Source: Flavobacterium sediminis (GTDB taxonomy: Bacteria; Bacteroidota; Bacteroidia; Flavobacteriales; Flavobacteriaceae). Taken from it: a DNA stretch of 64,000 nucleotides. The stretch covers positions 2,294,001 to 2,358,000 of the forward strand of contig NZ_CP029463.1 in the NCBI RefSeq assembly GCF_003148385.1. The letters are read 5' to 3'. A program made the position numbers and the translations under genes. Below, piece by piece: positions 37,316 through 47,396 of the stretch. Position 1 is the stretch's first letter; each line of letters starts with the position of its first letter. The notes beneath the pieces were generated by a model. The model had not been told where the DNA came from and made no database searches. It was given only the letters and a program-made list of their open reading frames with translations.

Positions 37316-40300
37316 ATGAGATCAAAGTTTAAATGGATTTTTACGCTTTTAGTAGCGTTAACAATGCAGTTTTCATTTGCTCAGGAGAAAACTGTTACGG
37401 GTGTAGTTACTGACGAACTAGGTCCCGTTGCCGGTGCTAATGTTGTGGTAAAAGGCACTTCAAATGGTACAACCACGGATTTCGATGGTAACTTTTCAAT
37501 CAAAGCTAAAAAAGGAGACGTTTTAGAAGTTTCTTATGTAGGTATGAAAGAAGAGGTTACTGTTGGAGATGGTAATGTTTATAATGTTACATTGAACGCT
37601 ATGCAGCTTGAAGCTGTTGAGGTTGTCGGAGCGTTAGGTATTAAGCGTAAGGCAGATGAGGTTACTTCTTCTTATCAAGTGGTAAAAAATGAAGAAATTA
37701 CTCAGGCGGCTAATCCTAATGTTGTGCAGGCTTTAGCGGCTAAGGTTTCTGGTTTACAGATTAATACTGCAAGTAACAGTGTTAACTCTTCTACTAGAAT
37801 TGTAATTAATGGTACTCGTTCCATTACTGGTAACAACCAAGCTTTAGTTGTTATTGATAATGCGATTTCGACTGCGTCTGTTTTACAAAGCTTACCTCCT
37901 GAAATCATTGAATCTGTTAACGTAATTAAAGGGGCGCAAGGGTCTGCTTTATATGGTGAACAAGGATCAAACGGAGTTATTTTAGTGACTACTAAAAAAG
38001 GTAGCGGTGTTGAAGATAAAATAACTGTTACTTTTAATTCAGCAATAGATTTTCAAAAAGTTTCTTATTTGCCGGTAAGACAAACTCGTTACGGTCAAGG
38101 ATGGTACGGTGAGCATGTGGCAATAGAGAATGGTTCTTGGGGTGCTGAAACTGACGGTTCAATGCAACCTGTAGGTTTACCGCAAGCTGATGGAACTACT
38201 TTTACTGCTCCATATACAGGAGATTCTGATAATATTAAAGATTTTTTCAAAACAGGTATTATCAAACAAAATGGTTTGACAGTTTCTGCAGGATCTTTAC
38301 AAAACGGATATGCGTTATTGTCAATCAATAGACAAGATAGAGAGTTCGTTGTTGATGGGGATATCTTGAAACGTACAAATGTTATGTTTAAAGGTGGTAA
38401 AAAAGTAGGGAAGTTTACTGCTGAAGGAAGTGTTCAGTATTATTCTCAAGTTCAGGAGAATACTACAGCAGGTTTATATTCACAATTGTTACAAACAGCA
38501 ACAACTATTCCGGTTGGTATGTTTGAAAACTCAGGAAATAATGGTCACTGGAATGTTTATTACAGAAGCCCTTATTGGACTAGAGATAATGTAAGAGGTA
38601 AATATGTTACAGATTATGTAAATGCCGGAGCGTCTTTGAAATATGAGATCAATAAGAATATTAATTTAACTTGGGCTCCTAACGTACAAGTTACATCTTC
38701 TGGATCAACTACATGGACAAACGCTTTTACAAGTGAAGATGATTTGTATAACGATTACTCAAACAGAATTGTTCGTTCTTCTTTTTATGATGCAACTGGA
38801 TTTTCAAGAAGAATTTATTCTGACTTCATGATTAATCTTGATTATGATTTAACTGAAGATTTGACTTTAAAAGCAAATATCGGTAATAATGTTCAGGATT
38901 ATTATTCAAGAACTAACACAGTTGGTGGGTCTGATTTAGACGTTGCAAATGCTTTCTATAATTATACTAACGTTTTAACGCCTGATTTACCTACAAGTGG
39001 TAATTTGACAAATGCATATTCAAGAAAAAGGACTTTTTCATTTTTTGCTAATGTTGATTTAGGTTATAAAGAGTATTTGAACTTAAATATTACAGGTAGA
39101 AATGACTGGTCATCAGTTCTTGATCCTAGCAATAATAGTTATTTCTATCCAGGTGCAGGTTTGTCATTCATTCCTACAAAAGCATTTGAAAATATAAAAG
39201 GAGATATTCTTAACTATGCTAAAGTATATGGAAGTTTTACTGCAACAGGTAACTCTTCAGCAGTTAGTACTTATGGTGTGGATGAAATTGGGGTTGTTCC
39301 TTCAGGATTCCCTTATGGTGATTTGTCTTCTTATATTGCAAATACGTCACCTACTTATAAATATATTAAACCGGAGAGAAACTATACAAGAGATTTTGGT
39401 TTAAGTTTAGGGTTCTTTAAGGATAGATTGACTTTAGATGGTCAATACTATTATACCGAGACTAAAGATTTGATTACTAGAGCAACAGCTTCTTCTACTT
39501 CTGGATTAACTAGTAGTTTACAAAATATCGGAGAGTTGCATACAACAGGTTTCAATATTGATTTAGGATATACTCCGATCAAAGCTAAAGAAGAAGGAGA
39601 TTTTGAGTGGACTGGAAAAGTAAACTTCTCTACTTATAAGACAATTATTGATAAAGTGTCTGATGGGGCAAACGAAGTTAACTTAGCAACTATAAATGAT
39701 TTGGCTGGTGTTTTCGCTGTTGAAGGTGAGGAATTTCCAACAATTAAAGGAATCGGATATTTAAGAGATGATGCAGGTAACGTGATTGTAGATGCTACAT
39801 CAGGTAATCCGTTATATACATCTGAATTTAAAAAGTTTGGTACTTCTACTCCTGATTTTACAATTGGTTTCACTAATTCATTTGCTTACAAAGGAGTTAA
39901 ATTAACTGCTGTTTGTGATTATAGAAGTGGAGGAGTATTCTACTCAGGATCTATGTATCAATTAGCATGGACAGGAAACTTAATCGAGTCTGCTGAAAAT
40001 GGTAGAGCCGGTGGATTTATTTTCCCTAATTCTGTATATGAAGACCCTAATAATCCAGGTCAATATATTGAAAACACTAATGTTGTAACTGGTGGTAATT
40101 CATACGCAACATACCAAACTTATTTTAGTAATGACTATGCTTTTAACAATGCAGAAAATAATATCTTAGATGCTACTGCTGTTAAAGTAAGAGAGATTGC
40201 ATTGAGTTATACATTACCTTCAAAATTGTTGAAAAACTCAGGTATTTCATCAGTGACTATGGGGTAAATGCTAGAAATGTATTCATGTGGTTACCTAAAG

Positions 40301-40425
40301 AAAACAGATTCTATTCAGATCCAGAAAATAACTGGAGTTCAACAAGTAATGCTCAAGGGTTGAATGTTGTAGGGACTTATCCTCCTACAAGAACTTATGG
40401 TTTTACTTTAAATCTAACTTTTTAA
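37316..40425 (+). pseudogene. SusC/RagA-type TonB-dependent outer-membrane transporter, C-terminal frameshift
   Basis: Outer-membrane transporter that works with the following SusD. The first frame (to 40267) has a signal peptide (ending MQFSFAQ), a carboxypeptidase-regulatory-like domain (KTVTGVVTDELGPVAGANVVVKG within about 25-100), a plug domain (VQALAAKVSGLQI, VIKGAQGSALYGEQGSNGVILV) and the barrel. It stops at SSVTMG. In another frame the sequence goes on with VNARNVFMWLPKENRFY and ends YGFTLNLTF at 40425, a normal barrel end with a terminal Phe. Adding one G to the run 40261-40264 gives a complete 1036-residue protein. The rest of the gene is clean, so a base-call error is likely. Substrate unknown. 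Confidence 0.85.
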
Positions 40426-40435
40426 TTAATTTGAT

Positions 40436-41911
40436 ATGAGAAAGATAAAGTATTTATTTGCAGGATTTTTGGCGTTGTCCATGTTATCTTGTGATGATTA
40501 CCTTGATATTAACGATGATCCTAATAATATTCATCAAGAGGATATTCGTCCGGATATGCAATTGCCAGGTGCAATGGTTATGACTTACCGAGTTCAGGCT
40601 AGATCAATGAATATATTAGGTAATATTTTTATGCAAAACTGGTATGCTGATGTTAACAACTATACAGGTGTTAATACCAGTGATGAGTATACTTTAGATA
40701 TTAGTAATAATTTCTATGATGATATCTGGGATGGATTATATGTTGGAGTTAATAATTTTCAACAAGTAATTAATTACGATAGCCAAGATTATGACAATCA
40801 TAAAGCAGTAGCTTTAATCATGAAATCTTTCTATATGCAATATATAGTGGATTTATATGGTGATGCTCCCTATTCTCAAGCTTTCTTGGGTCAAGAATTA
40901 TTGACTCCGGCTTATGATAATGATGCTGATATCTACAGAGCTTTGATTGATAATATTAATGCTGGTATTGATTTATTTTATACAGCAGATTCTAATGATG
41001 CTGTTTTAGGTTCTGAAGATGTTCTTTTTCAAGGTGCTATCAATAAATGGATTGAGTTTGCAAACACTCTAAAAATGAGAATTTTATTGCGTCAGTCTGA
41101 ATTAACTGATGCTACAACTCAAGCTTACATTCAAGATGAGTTTGATGTTATCGCTACATCTGGAGTATTCTTGTCAACAGACGCATTTATTAATCCGGGG
41201 TATAGTGATGCTACTGATGCTAATATGAACCCTTACAATAATTTATTCTATAATTCATCAGGGTCTGCTCAAACGTATTATAATTATACGAGAGCAAGTG
41301 CTTATATCGCTGATTTCTTGAACGGAGATATTAATGGTGTAACTGATCCAAGAGGTTCTGTGTTATATGAATTAGTGGGGTCAAGTAGTGATATTGTTGG
41401 AGCAGTTCAAGGAGACTTCAATGGTCCTTCTGAGTTGTCTCACATCGTTCCGGTTATGCCTGATGCTGATTCAGATGGTATCTTAATGTCTTATGCAGAA
41501 TCTAGATTCTTATTAGCAGAAGCTTACGATAAAGGTTATTTATCAGGTGATGCTGAAATGGCTTTTTATGAAGGAGTTCAAGCTTCATTCAGTTTATACG
41601 GAGCAGGTGGATTCTCAACGTATTACTCTCAAATTGATGCAATTGCAGGTTTAGGATGGAATGGTGGAAACCACATGGAAGCTATCATGACTCAAAAATG
41701 GTTAGCAACAAATAGTGTTAATCCAATTGAAGCTTATATTGATATGACTAGAACAGGATATCCGAATATCCCTCTAGCTACAACTGCTTTATATTCTAAC
41801 AGACCTTACAGATTGCAATATCCTCTTTCAGAGTATGTAGCTAATTCTGCGAATGTGCCTGTTATTCCTCAAGCTCAATTGTTCCAAGTTGGACCATTCT
41901 GGAAAAATTAA
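40436..41911 (+). CDS. SusD/RagB family nutrient-binding outer-membrane lipoprotein
   Basis: Surface lipoprotein of 491 residues that forms the lid of the SusC channel. The lipobox cysteine is near 19 (LSMLSC), followed by DDYLDINDDPNN, the classic SusD start and an acidic surface signal. The body is helical TPR-like: VALIMKSFYMQYIVDLYGDAPYSQA and ESRFLLAEAYDKGYLSGDAE. It starts 10 bases after the susC-like gene. The sequence looks like the SusD_2 subgroup. Substrate cannot be read; no glycoside hydrolase or sulfatase lies nearby. Confidence 0.93.
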   Translation: MRKIKYLFAGFLALSMLSCDDYLDINDDPNNIHQEDIRPDMQLPGAMVMTYRVQARSMNILGNIFMQNWYADVNNYTGVNTSDEYTLDISNNFYDDIWDGLYVGVNNFQQVINYDSQDYDNHKAVALIMKSFYMQYIVDLYGDAPYSQAFLGQELLTPAYDNDADIYRALIDNINAGIDLFYTADSNDAVLGSEDVLFQGAINKWIEFANTLKMRILLRQSELTDATTQAYIQDEFDVIATSGVFLSTDAFINPGYSDATDANMNPYNNLFYNSSGSAQTYYNYTRASAYIADFLNGDINGVTDPRGSVLYELVGSSSDIVGAVQGDFNGPSELSHIVPVMPDADSDGILMSYAESRFLLAEAYDKGYLSGDAEMAFYEGVQASFSLYGAGGFSTYYSQIDAIAGLGWNGGNHMEAIMTQKWLATNSVNPIEAYIDMTRTGYPNIPLATTALYSNRPYRLQYPLSEYVANSANVPVIPQAQLFQVGPFWKN

Positions 41912-41923
41912 AAATAAATAGTT

Positions 41924-42715
41924 ATGAAAAAAGTATTTTTATTATCAATTTTTTCACTATTCACTCTTGCGAGTTGTAGTGATGACGATGTGACGTCTTT
42001 AGGGCCTACTTCAACGATTGTAGGTTTCCCGGAAGATCAAACTACATACAATTTCCTTACAGATGTAACTGAAGCACAAATAGATGTTCCTGTAAATTTA
42101 ATTAGTTATGCTAATGAAACTTTTCCTTCTAATGATGTAGTTGTTAGTTGGGAAGTTAACACTGCTGAAACTACTGCTGTAGAAGGTGTTGATTTTGATT
42201 TTGTTCAAACATCAACTAGTACAACAATTACACAAGGTAATTCTGCTGCACTAATTCCTTTTAAAGTTTATCCGATAGTTTTTGATCCGGCTGATCCTAA
42301 ACAAATTGTTTTGGATATGACTGTTGTTGATTCTAATAATGCAATTATTGGGGCTCAATATCAAAAAGTTACTATTATATTGCAAGGAGTTTGTCCTTCT
42401 TATTTAGCAGGTGAATATTATATTAACTTTGCATCCGGGCCTCAAGATATCACAATCGAAGAAATCGGACCTGGTCAATACAGAGCTAGTTATTTCCCAA
42501 CATTTGCATCAGTATATTGGTGGGAGTTTTCTGATGTTTGTGGAGACTTAGTGATTACAGATTGGCAATATCAAAGTGGTAACGCTATTTATGGTACTTC
42601 GACACCAATGCCTCATGGGGTAATAAATGGTGATGGTAGTTTAACATTCTCAGGAGTTAATGTTACCGGAGTATCTTGGTATGTTAATCTTACTTGGACA
42701 ATTTATCCATATTAA
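41924..42715 (+). CDS. Lipoprotein of unknown function in SusCD operon
   Basis: 263 residues, lipobox cysteine near 19 (FTLASC) followed by SDDDVTS, an acidic surface-export signal. The N-terminal half looks like a Calx-beta/Ig-type beta domain (VPVNLISYANE, WEVNTAETTAVEGVDFDF). The second half has GVCPSYLAGEYYINFASG and several Trp residues (WWEF, ITDWQYQSGN), which suggests a small binding domain. It lies 12 bases after SusD in the same operon, so it probably helps bind the same ligand on the cell surface. No named family recognised. Confidence 0.75.
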   Translation: MKKVFLLSIFSLFTLASCSDDDVTSLGPTSTIVGFPEDQTTYNFLTDVTEAQIDVPVNLISYANETFPSNDVVVSWEVNTAETTAVEGVDFDFVQTSTSTTITQGNSAALIPFKVYPIVFDPADPKQIVLDMTVVDSNNAIIGAQYQKVTIILQGVCPSYLAGEYYINFASGPQDITIEEIGPGQYRASYFPTFASVYWWEFSDVCGDLVITDWQYQSGNAIYGTSTPMPHGVINGDGSLTFSGVNVTGVSWYVNLTWTIYPY

Positions 42716-42726
42716 AAAAATAAACT

Positions 42727-43773
42727 ATGAAGAAATTAATTAATAATAATTTTAGATTTGCTCTACCTTTATTCTCATTATTAGCTTTAGCTTCTTGTGA
42801 TGACAATATGGATGAGCCAGGCTACCCTGCTTTAGCTGATAAACCGGTTGTAACTTTAACGTATGATAACCTTAATATTTTAGAGTTAGACGATGAATCA
42901 ACTACAGGAGTTAACGAAAATATTGCAACATTTGTTTTGACTGCTGACAGAATTTATAAAGAGGATATGAAGTTCTCTATTAAATTGAATGCAGCTGAAT
43001 CTACAGCAGATGCTAAAGATTTTACAATTTCTTTATCTGAAGCAGATTTAGATTACGGAACTGACGGAGCTTTTGTAGCAACAATCCCTGCAAATACTCT
43101 TTCTACAACGTTTACTGTTGCAGCTAATTTTGATATTTATCCTGAGTCAACTGAGAACTTAGTTTTTGATATCAAACCTATGGCTGATTTGAACGGAACT
43201 ATTGCCGGTTCAAGTAAAAAAGTAGAATTAACTATCGGAAACTCTACTTCTGATGAATTAGTATTAATATTAGATTGGAATGGAGATAGTACTTATACTA
43301 ATATTACTGATCCAAACGATCCTTATGAAAGTACTTTAGCAGATTATGATTTCGATTTAGAGGTTTATAACTCTGGTTTTTCATTAGTAGATTATAGTTG
43401 GTCTGATAGTCCTGAGCAAGTTAATTTTGCGACTTCAAATGCAGACGGATTATATTTTGTAATAGCTGGTTTCTATTCTACTTACGGTGCAGTACCTATG
43501 TTGCCAATTAATTTTGATGTGACTTTAACAATAGCAAAACCAGGTGTTTTTGTATATGATTATGACATGTCCGGAATTTGGAATAGTACTGACGGAGGTG
43601 ATGATGAAGGTAATGTTGATGCTTACCAAGTACCGGTATATTTTGTTAAAACAACTACAAACGGAGTAGCAACCTACGAAGTTTATAATTTAGCAGATGA
43701 TACTTTATTGGCAAGTGGAAAATCTTCTACTGACTTGAAAGTTTATTTTAATTCTTTTAAAAGAGTAAAATAA
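42727..43773 (+). CDS. Lipoprotein of unknown function in SusCD operon
   Basis: 348 residues, lipobox cysteine near 25 (LLALASC) followed by DDNMDEPG. About residues 40-165 form a Calx-beta-like domain (ENIATFVLTADRIYKEDMKFSI, split here by context; FDIYPESTENLVFDI). The C-terminal half (from LVLILDWNGDSTY) is beta-rich, acidic and has repeated Tyr/Asp. It ends the operon, with a terminator 20 bases on. Like its neighbour it is probably a surface-exposed accessory binding protein; function unknown. Confidence 0.75.
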   Translation: MKKLINNNFRFALPLFSLLALASCDDNMDEPGYPALADKPVVTLTYDNLNILELDDESTTGVNENIATFVLTADRIYKEDMKFSIKLNAAESTADAKDFTISLSEADLDYGTDGAFVATIPANTLSTTFTVAANFDIYPESTENLVFDIKPMADLNGTIAGSSKKVELTIGNSTSDELVLILDWNGDSTYTNITDPNDPYESTLADYDFDLEVYNSGFSLVDYSWSDSPEQVNFATSNADGLYFVIAGFYSTYGAVPMLPINFDVTLTIAKPGVFVYDYDMSGIWNSTDGGDDEGNVDAYQVPVYFVKTTTNGVATYEVYNLADDTLLASGKSSTDLKVYFNSFKRVK

Positions 43774-43792
43774 TTTAGTCAATATATGATTT

Positions 43793-43822
43793 AAAGGCTC
43801 CATATTTTATGGAGCCTTTTTT
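43793..43822 (+). terminator. Terminator of the SusCD operon
   Basis: AAAGGCTCCATA pairs with TATGGAGCCTTT around a short T-rich loop and is followed by T. Confidence 0.88.
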
Positions 43823-43881
43823 GTTTTGCAGTATATCAAAATTTATTTCGGGTAAGTATCTGTTTTTTTGAAATTAGCTTA

Positions 43882-43917
43882 TTTGAATAGAGAATATGTA
43901 TTTTTTATGTAGATTTG
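43882..43917 (+). promoter_or_regulatory. Promoter of the putative porin gene
   Basis: TTTG at 43882-43885 and TAGATTTG at 43910-43917 are 24 bases apart, at the long end of normal. It overlaps the upstream ATG at 43896, which favours the start at 43935. Confidence 0.45.
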
Positions 43918-43934
43918 CCATTATTGAAAATATA

Positions 43935-45878
43935 ATGAGAAATCTTTTTATTTGCGTTTTACTTTTTTTTACATTTTCCTTGGTAGCACAGGAAAAAACT
44001 TTGCAGTTAGACCAGCGTTCAGAAAATCAGGTTCAGACTCATTCTGATACTACTAAGCCGTTCAAGTCAAGATTGACAGATAAAGGAACTAAACCTCCGA
44101 TCGATTTATACAAAATTTATGATCTGCATAATGATACAACTTATGTAGATACAACTTTAAGCATACAAAAAGAATATCGATACAATTTACTTCGAAAAGA
44201 TATATTCGGACTTTTGCCATTTGCTAATGAAGGACATACTTATAATACTTTAGATTTTAATCGTGTTGAGAAAGGTACTTTTCCTAATTTCGGATTCAGT
44301 GCTAAACATTTCAATTATATGGAAGTGGAGGATATAAAGTATTATTCTGTTCCGACTCCTCTAACGGATCTTTATTATAAAACAGTTATGGAACAGGGCC
44401 AAACCCTAGATGCCTTTTTGACTGTAAATACGAAACCTAATCTGAATTTCTCCATTGCTTATAAAGGTTTGCGTTCTAACGGTAAATACATAAATAATAT
44501 TAGTAGTTCCGGTAATTTCCGTTTAACAACCAGTTATTTTACAAAAGATAAACGCTATATTTTAAATGCTCATTTTGCAGGGCAAGATATTTCCAATCAA
44601 GAAAACGGAGGGGTAATAGACGTGTCTCTTTTTGAATCAAGTGAAGATCCTTATACGGAAAGAGATCGACTAGACGTGTATTTTTATGATGCGACTTCTC
44701 TTTTAAAAGGGAACCGTTTTTTTATTGACCATTCTTTTAAATTGAATAAAACAAATCCCAATAGTTTAATTATAAAGCATCAATTCAATCAGGAATATAA
44801 GTTTTTTGAGTTTACGCAGTCTACTGTGTCTGAAAGATTGGGAGATTCTTATACAAATGAGATCAATGATAAGACAAGGTATAATCATTTGTACAATAAA
44901 TTAGGAGTAGGGTTCACAACTGAAAAATATGGAGATTTCATAGGCTTTGTGGACTATAACACGTATAATTATTACTACAATAGTGTGGTCTATGATGCTA
45001 ATGAGAATATTTTAGTGCCTAATTCTTTAAATGATAAAATAGCTTCTTTTGGAGGGAATTATACTTATTTTCTTAACGGGATTAAGTTGAATTTGCTGTT
45101 TTCCAATTCCATAACTGATCAGTCAATTTCTAATATTGAAGCTTCTGCCCGGTATAATCTGAACGAAGATTATAGTTTTTATTTTAAATACCAAAAGCAA
45201 AACTCATTACCCAATCTGAATTATACATTGTTTCAAAGTGATTATGTAGATTATAATTGGTATAATAATTTTAAAAATGAAAAGCGGAATCATTTTGAGT
45301 TTGAAGCTCAAACAAAATGGTTGAATTTAGATGTTAATTATACTATTTTAAATGATTACCTATATTTTGATAATATAACTAATGATATTGCGACCTTAAC
45401 AGTTAAACCTTTTCAATACGGGAATACGATTAATTACCTTTCGGTAAAAGCAAGCAAAGAGATAAAATTTTGGAAATTGGCTTTAGATAATACTGTACTG
45501 TATCAAAATGTATCACAAACAGATGCTATTATCAACGTTCCTGAAATTGTAACACGTCAGTCGCTCTATTTTTCAGGGCATGCCTTTAAGAAAGCAATGT
45601 TTATCCAAACAGGTTTTGTCTTTAATTATTTTACAGAGTATTATCAGAACGATTATAATCCGTTGATCGGAGAGTTTTATATCCAGCATGAGAAAAAGAT
45701 AGGGAACTTCCCGCTTGTTGATTTTTTTATCAATGCTAAGGTTCGCCAAACCCGTATTTTTCTGAAAGCCGAACATTTCAATTCGGCATGGACAGGATAT
45801 AATTATTTTTCTGCGCCGAATTATCCGTATAGAGACTTCTTAGTACGTTTCGGTTTAGTATGGAATTTCTTTAAATAA
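43935..45878 (+). CDS. Putative porin (outer-membrane beta-barrel)
   Basis: Outer-membrane protein of 647 residues. The start at 43935 gives a clean signal peptide (MRNLFICVLLFFTFSLVAQ). A Thr/Asp-rich linker is followed by LYKIYDLHNDTTYVDTTLSIQKEY, typical of flavobacterial porin-like proteins. The rest is alternating aromatic strands (SGNFRLTTSYFTKDKRYILNAHFAG, each short) ending FLVRFGLVWNFFK with a terminal aromatic/basic pair. It fits the family annotated as putative porins in Bacteroidota. Pore function is family-based. Single gene; the next gene has its own promoter. Confidence 0.82.
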   Translation: MRNLFICVLLFFTFSLVAQEKTLQLDQRSENQVQTHSDTTKPFKSRLTDKGTKPPIDLYKIYDLHNDTTYVDTTLSIQKEYRYNLLRKDIFGLLPFANEGHTYNTLDFNRVEKGTFPNFGFSAKHFNYMEVEDIKYYSVPTPLTDLYYKTVMEQGQTLDAFLTVNTKPNLNFSIAYKGLRSNGKYINNISSSGNFRLTTSYFTKDKRYILNAHFAGQDISNQENGGVIDVSLFESSEDPYTERDRLDVYFYDATSLLKGNRFFIDHSFKLNKTNPNSLIIKHQFNQEYKFFEFTQSTVSERLGDSYTNEINDKTRYNHLYNKLGVGFTTEKYGDFIGFVDYNTYNYYYNSVVYDANENILVPNSLNDKIASFGGNYTYFLNGIKLNLLFSNSITDQSISNIEASARYNLNEDYSFYFKYQKQNSLPNLNYTLFQSDYVDYNWYNNFKNEKRNHFEFEAQTKWLNLDVNYTILNDYLYFDNITNDIATLTVKPFQYGNTINYLSVKASKEIKFWKLALDNTVLYQNVSQTDAIINVPEIVTRQSLYFSGHAFKKAMFIQTGFVFNYFTEYYQNDYNPLIGEFYIQHEKKIGNFPLVDFFINAKVRQTRIFLKAEHFNSAWTGYNYFSAPNYPYRDFLVRFGLVWNFFK

Positions 45879-45927
45879 AGATTCTGGGTTAGAATTTGGC
45901 TCGTAATGGTGGAGTGGTAAAGGTTTA

Positions 45928-45959
45928 TTTGGAAACCATGAATATATAAAATAACTTTG
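45928..45959 (+). promoter_or_regulatory. Promoter of the CBS-domain cysteine synthase gene
   Basis: TTTG at 45928-45931 and TAACTTTG at 45952-45959 are 20 bases apart, an excellent match. The -7 element overlaps the alternative ATG/TTG-type start at 45957, which rules that start out and supports 46014. Confidence 0.6.
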
Positions 45960-46013
45960 CCGGAAATTACGAAGAAGCCTTATTTCTTCGGCATTAAACT
46001 TTTACATGTTACA

Positions 46014-47375
46014 ATGAAATACGCAAAGAATATATTAGAGACCATCGGAAATACCCCTTTGGTAAAGATCAATAAGATAACAAAAGAGATTGATGCTTTG
46101 GTTTTGGCTAAAGTAGAAACTTTTAATCCCGGAAACTCCGTAAAGGATCGTATGGCTGTTAAAATGATTGAAGATGCTGAGGCCGACGGGCGATTAAAAC
46201 CCGGAGGGACAATAATTGAAGGAACTTCAGGAAATACCGGAATGGGCTTAGCTCTTGGAGCGATTATTAAAGGGTATAAACTGATTTGTGTAATCACGGA
46301 TAAACAATCAAAAGAGAAAATGGATATCCTTAGAGCTGTCGGAGCAAAAGTAATTGTTTGTCCTACAGATGTGGAACCTACAGATCCACGCTCTTATTAT
46401 TCGGTTTCGAAACGTTTGTCTGAAGAGGTGCCGAATGCGTGGTATGTAAATCAATATGATAACCCTAGTAATGCTTTAGCACATTACGAACAAACCGGAC
46501 CGGAAATTTGGGAACAAACAGAAGGTAAAGTCACACATTTTGTAGTGGGAGTCGGAACCGGAGGTACTATTTCTGGAGTTGCTAAATATTTAAAAGAACA
46601 AAATCCGAATGTGAAAATCTGGGGTGTTGATACTTACGGATCAGTATTTAAAAAGTATCACGAAACCGGTATTTTTGATGAAAATGAAATTTATTCATAC
46701 ATCACAGAAGGAATCGGTGAAGATATTTTGCCTAAAAATGTAGACTTTTCATTGATTGATGGTTTTACCAAAGTAACAGATAAAGATGCAGCGGTTTTTA
46801 CACGTAAACTGGCTTTGGAAGAAGGGATTTTTGTTGGAAATTCAGCAGGTGCAGCAATTAAAGGAGTTTTACAGCTAAAAGAGCATTTTAAACCAGAAGA
46901 CGTAGTAGTGGTCTTATTTCACGATAGCGGAAGCCGTTATGTAGGCAAAATTTTTAATGATGATTGGATGCGTGAACGCGGTTTCTTAGAAGAAGAAATT
47001 ACAAAAGCAGAAGATTTGATCAAAGATCATATAGATAAGCCTTTAGTTACCGTTAAGACAGAAGAATTGGTTTCACATGCAATTGAACGTATGAAGAAAT
47101 ATAAAATTTCTCAAATTCCGGTAGTGGATAGTAAAGGATTTGTAGGTAGTGTAGACGAAGCAGATTTGTTTCGTAGTTATGTGGAGGATAAAGACATTGC
47201 CGATAAACCGATTAAAGAAGTAATGGGAAAACCATTCCCTGTTGTGAAAGCTTCGGTTCCGGTAGAAGAAATTTCAAAATTGATCACCAAAGAAAATCAA
47301 GCGGTTTTGGTAGATCTGGGAGAAAGCAAATTTCACATTATAACCAAACATGATATCATCAGCGCTATTAAATAA
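46014..47375 (+). CDS. PLP-dependent cystathionine beta-synthase / cysteine synthase with CBS domains
   Basis: Cytoplasmic enzyme of 453 residues joining serine or O-acetylserine to a sulfur donor. The PLP lysine is in NPGNSVKDRMAV (near residue 40), followed by GTSGNTGMG, GTGGTISG (phosphate cup) and GNSAGAA. Residues about 335-453 form a pair of CBS domains (LVTVKTEELVSHAIERM, VMGKPFPVV), normally nucleotide or SAM sensors. There is no haem-binding N-terminal region, so it is like bacterial and yeast-type CBS. Start as argued from the promoter. Its last codons form the left arm of a terminator. Whether it makes cystathionine or cysteine is not decided by sequence. Confidence 0.88.
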   Translation: MKYAKNILETIGNTPLVKINKITKEIDALVLAKVETFNPGNSVKDRMAVKMIEDAEADGRLKPGGTIIEGTSGNTGMGLALGAIIKGYKLICVITDKQSKEKMDILRAVGAKVIVCPTDVEPTDPRSYYSVSKRLSEEVPNAWYVNQYDNPSNALAHYEQTGPEIWEQTEGKVTHFVVGVGTGGTISGVAKYLKEQNPNVKIWGVDTYGSVFKKYHETGIFDENEIYSYITEGIGEDILPKNVDFSLIDGFTKVTDKDAAVFTRKLALEEGIFVGNSAGAAIKGVLQLKEHFKPEDVVVVLFHDSGSRYVGKIFNDDWMRERGFLEEEITKAEDLIKDHIDKPLVTVKTEELVSHAIERMKKYKISQIPVVDSKGFVGSVDEADLFRSYVEDKDIADKPIKEVMGKPFPVVKASVPVEEISKLITKENQAVLVDLGESKFHIITKHDIISAIK

Positions 47376-47388
47376 TAGCGCTTTTTTT
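47361..47388 (+). terminator. Terminator overlapping the end of the CBS gene
   Basis: AGCGCTATTA (last codons of the gene) pairs with TAATAGCGCT, which begins at the stop codon, around AA. Seven T follow. Only 8 bases then remain to the next start codon. Confidence 0.8.
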
Positions 47389-47396
47389 CTGAAAAA

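Noticed and set aside
40259..40267. Phase variation as the cause of the SusC frame break
   Set aside because: A run of four or five G is too short for frequent slippage; a base-call error or single mutation is more likely. Not excluded until reads are checked.
45957..46013. Longer N-terminus for the CBS-domain synthase
   Set aside because: It would begin within the -7 promoter element; the family starts at KYAKNILETIGNTPL.
45980..46297. 105-codon minus-strand ORF over the CBS gene start
   Set aside because: Antisense shadow of a well-defined PLP enzyme.
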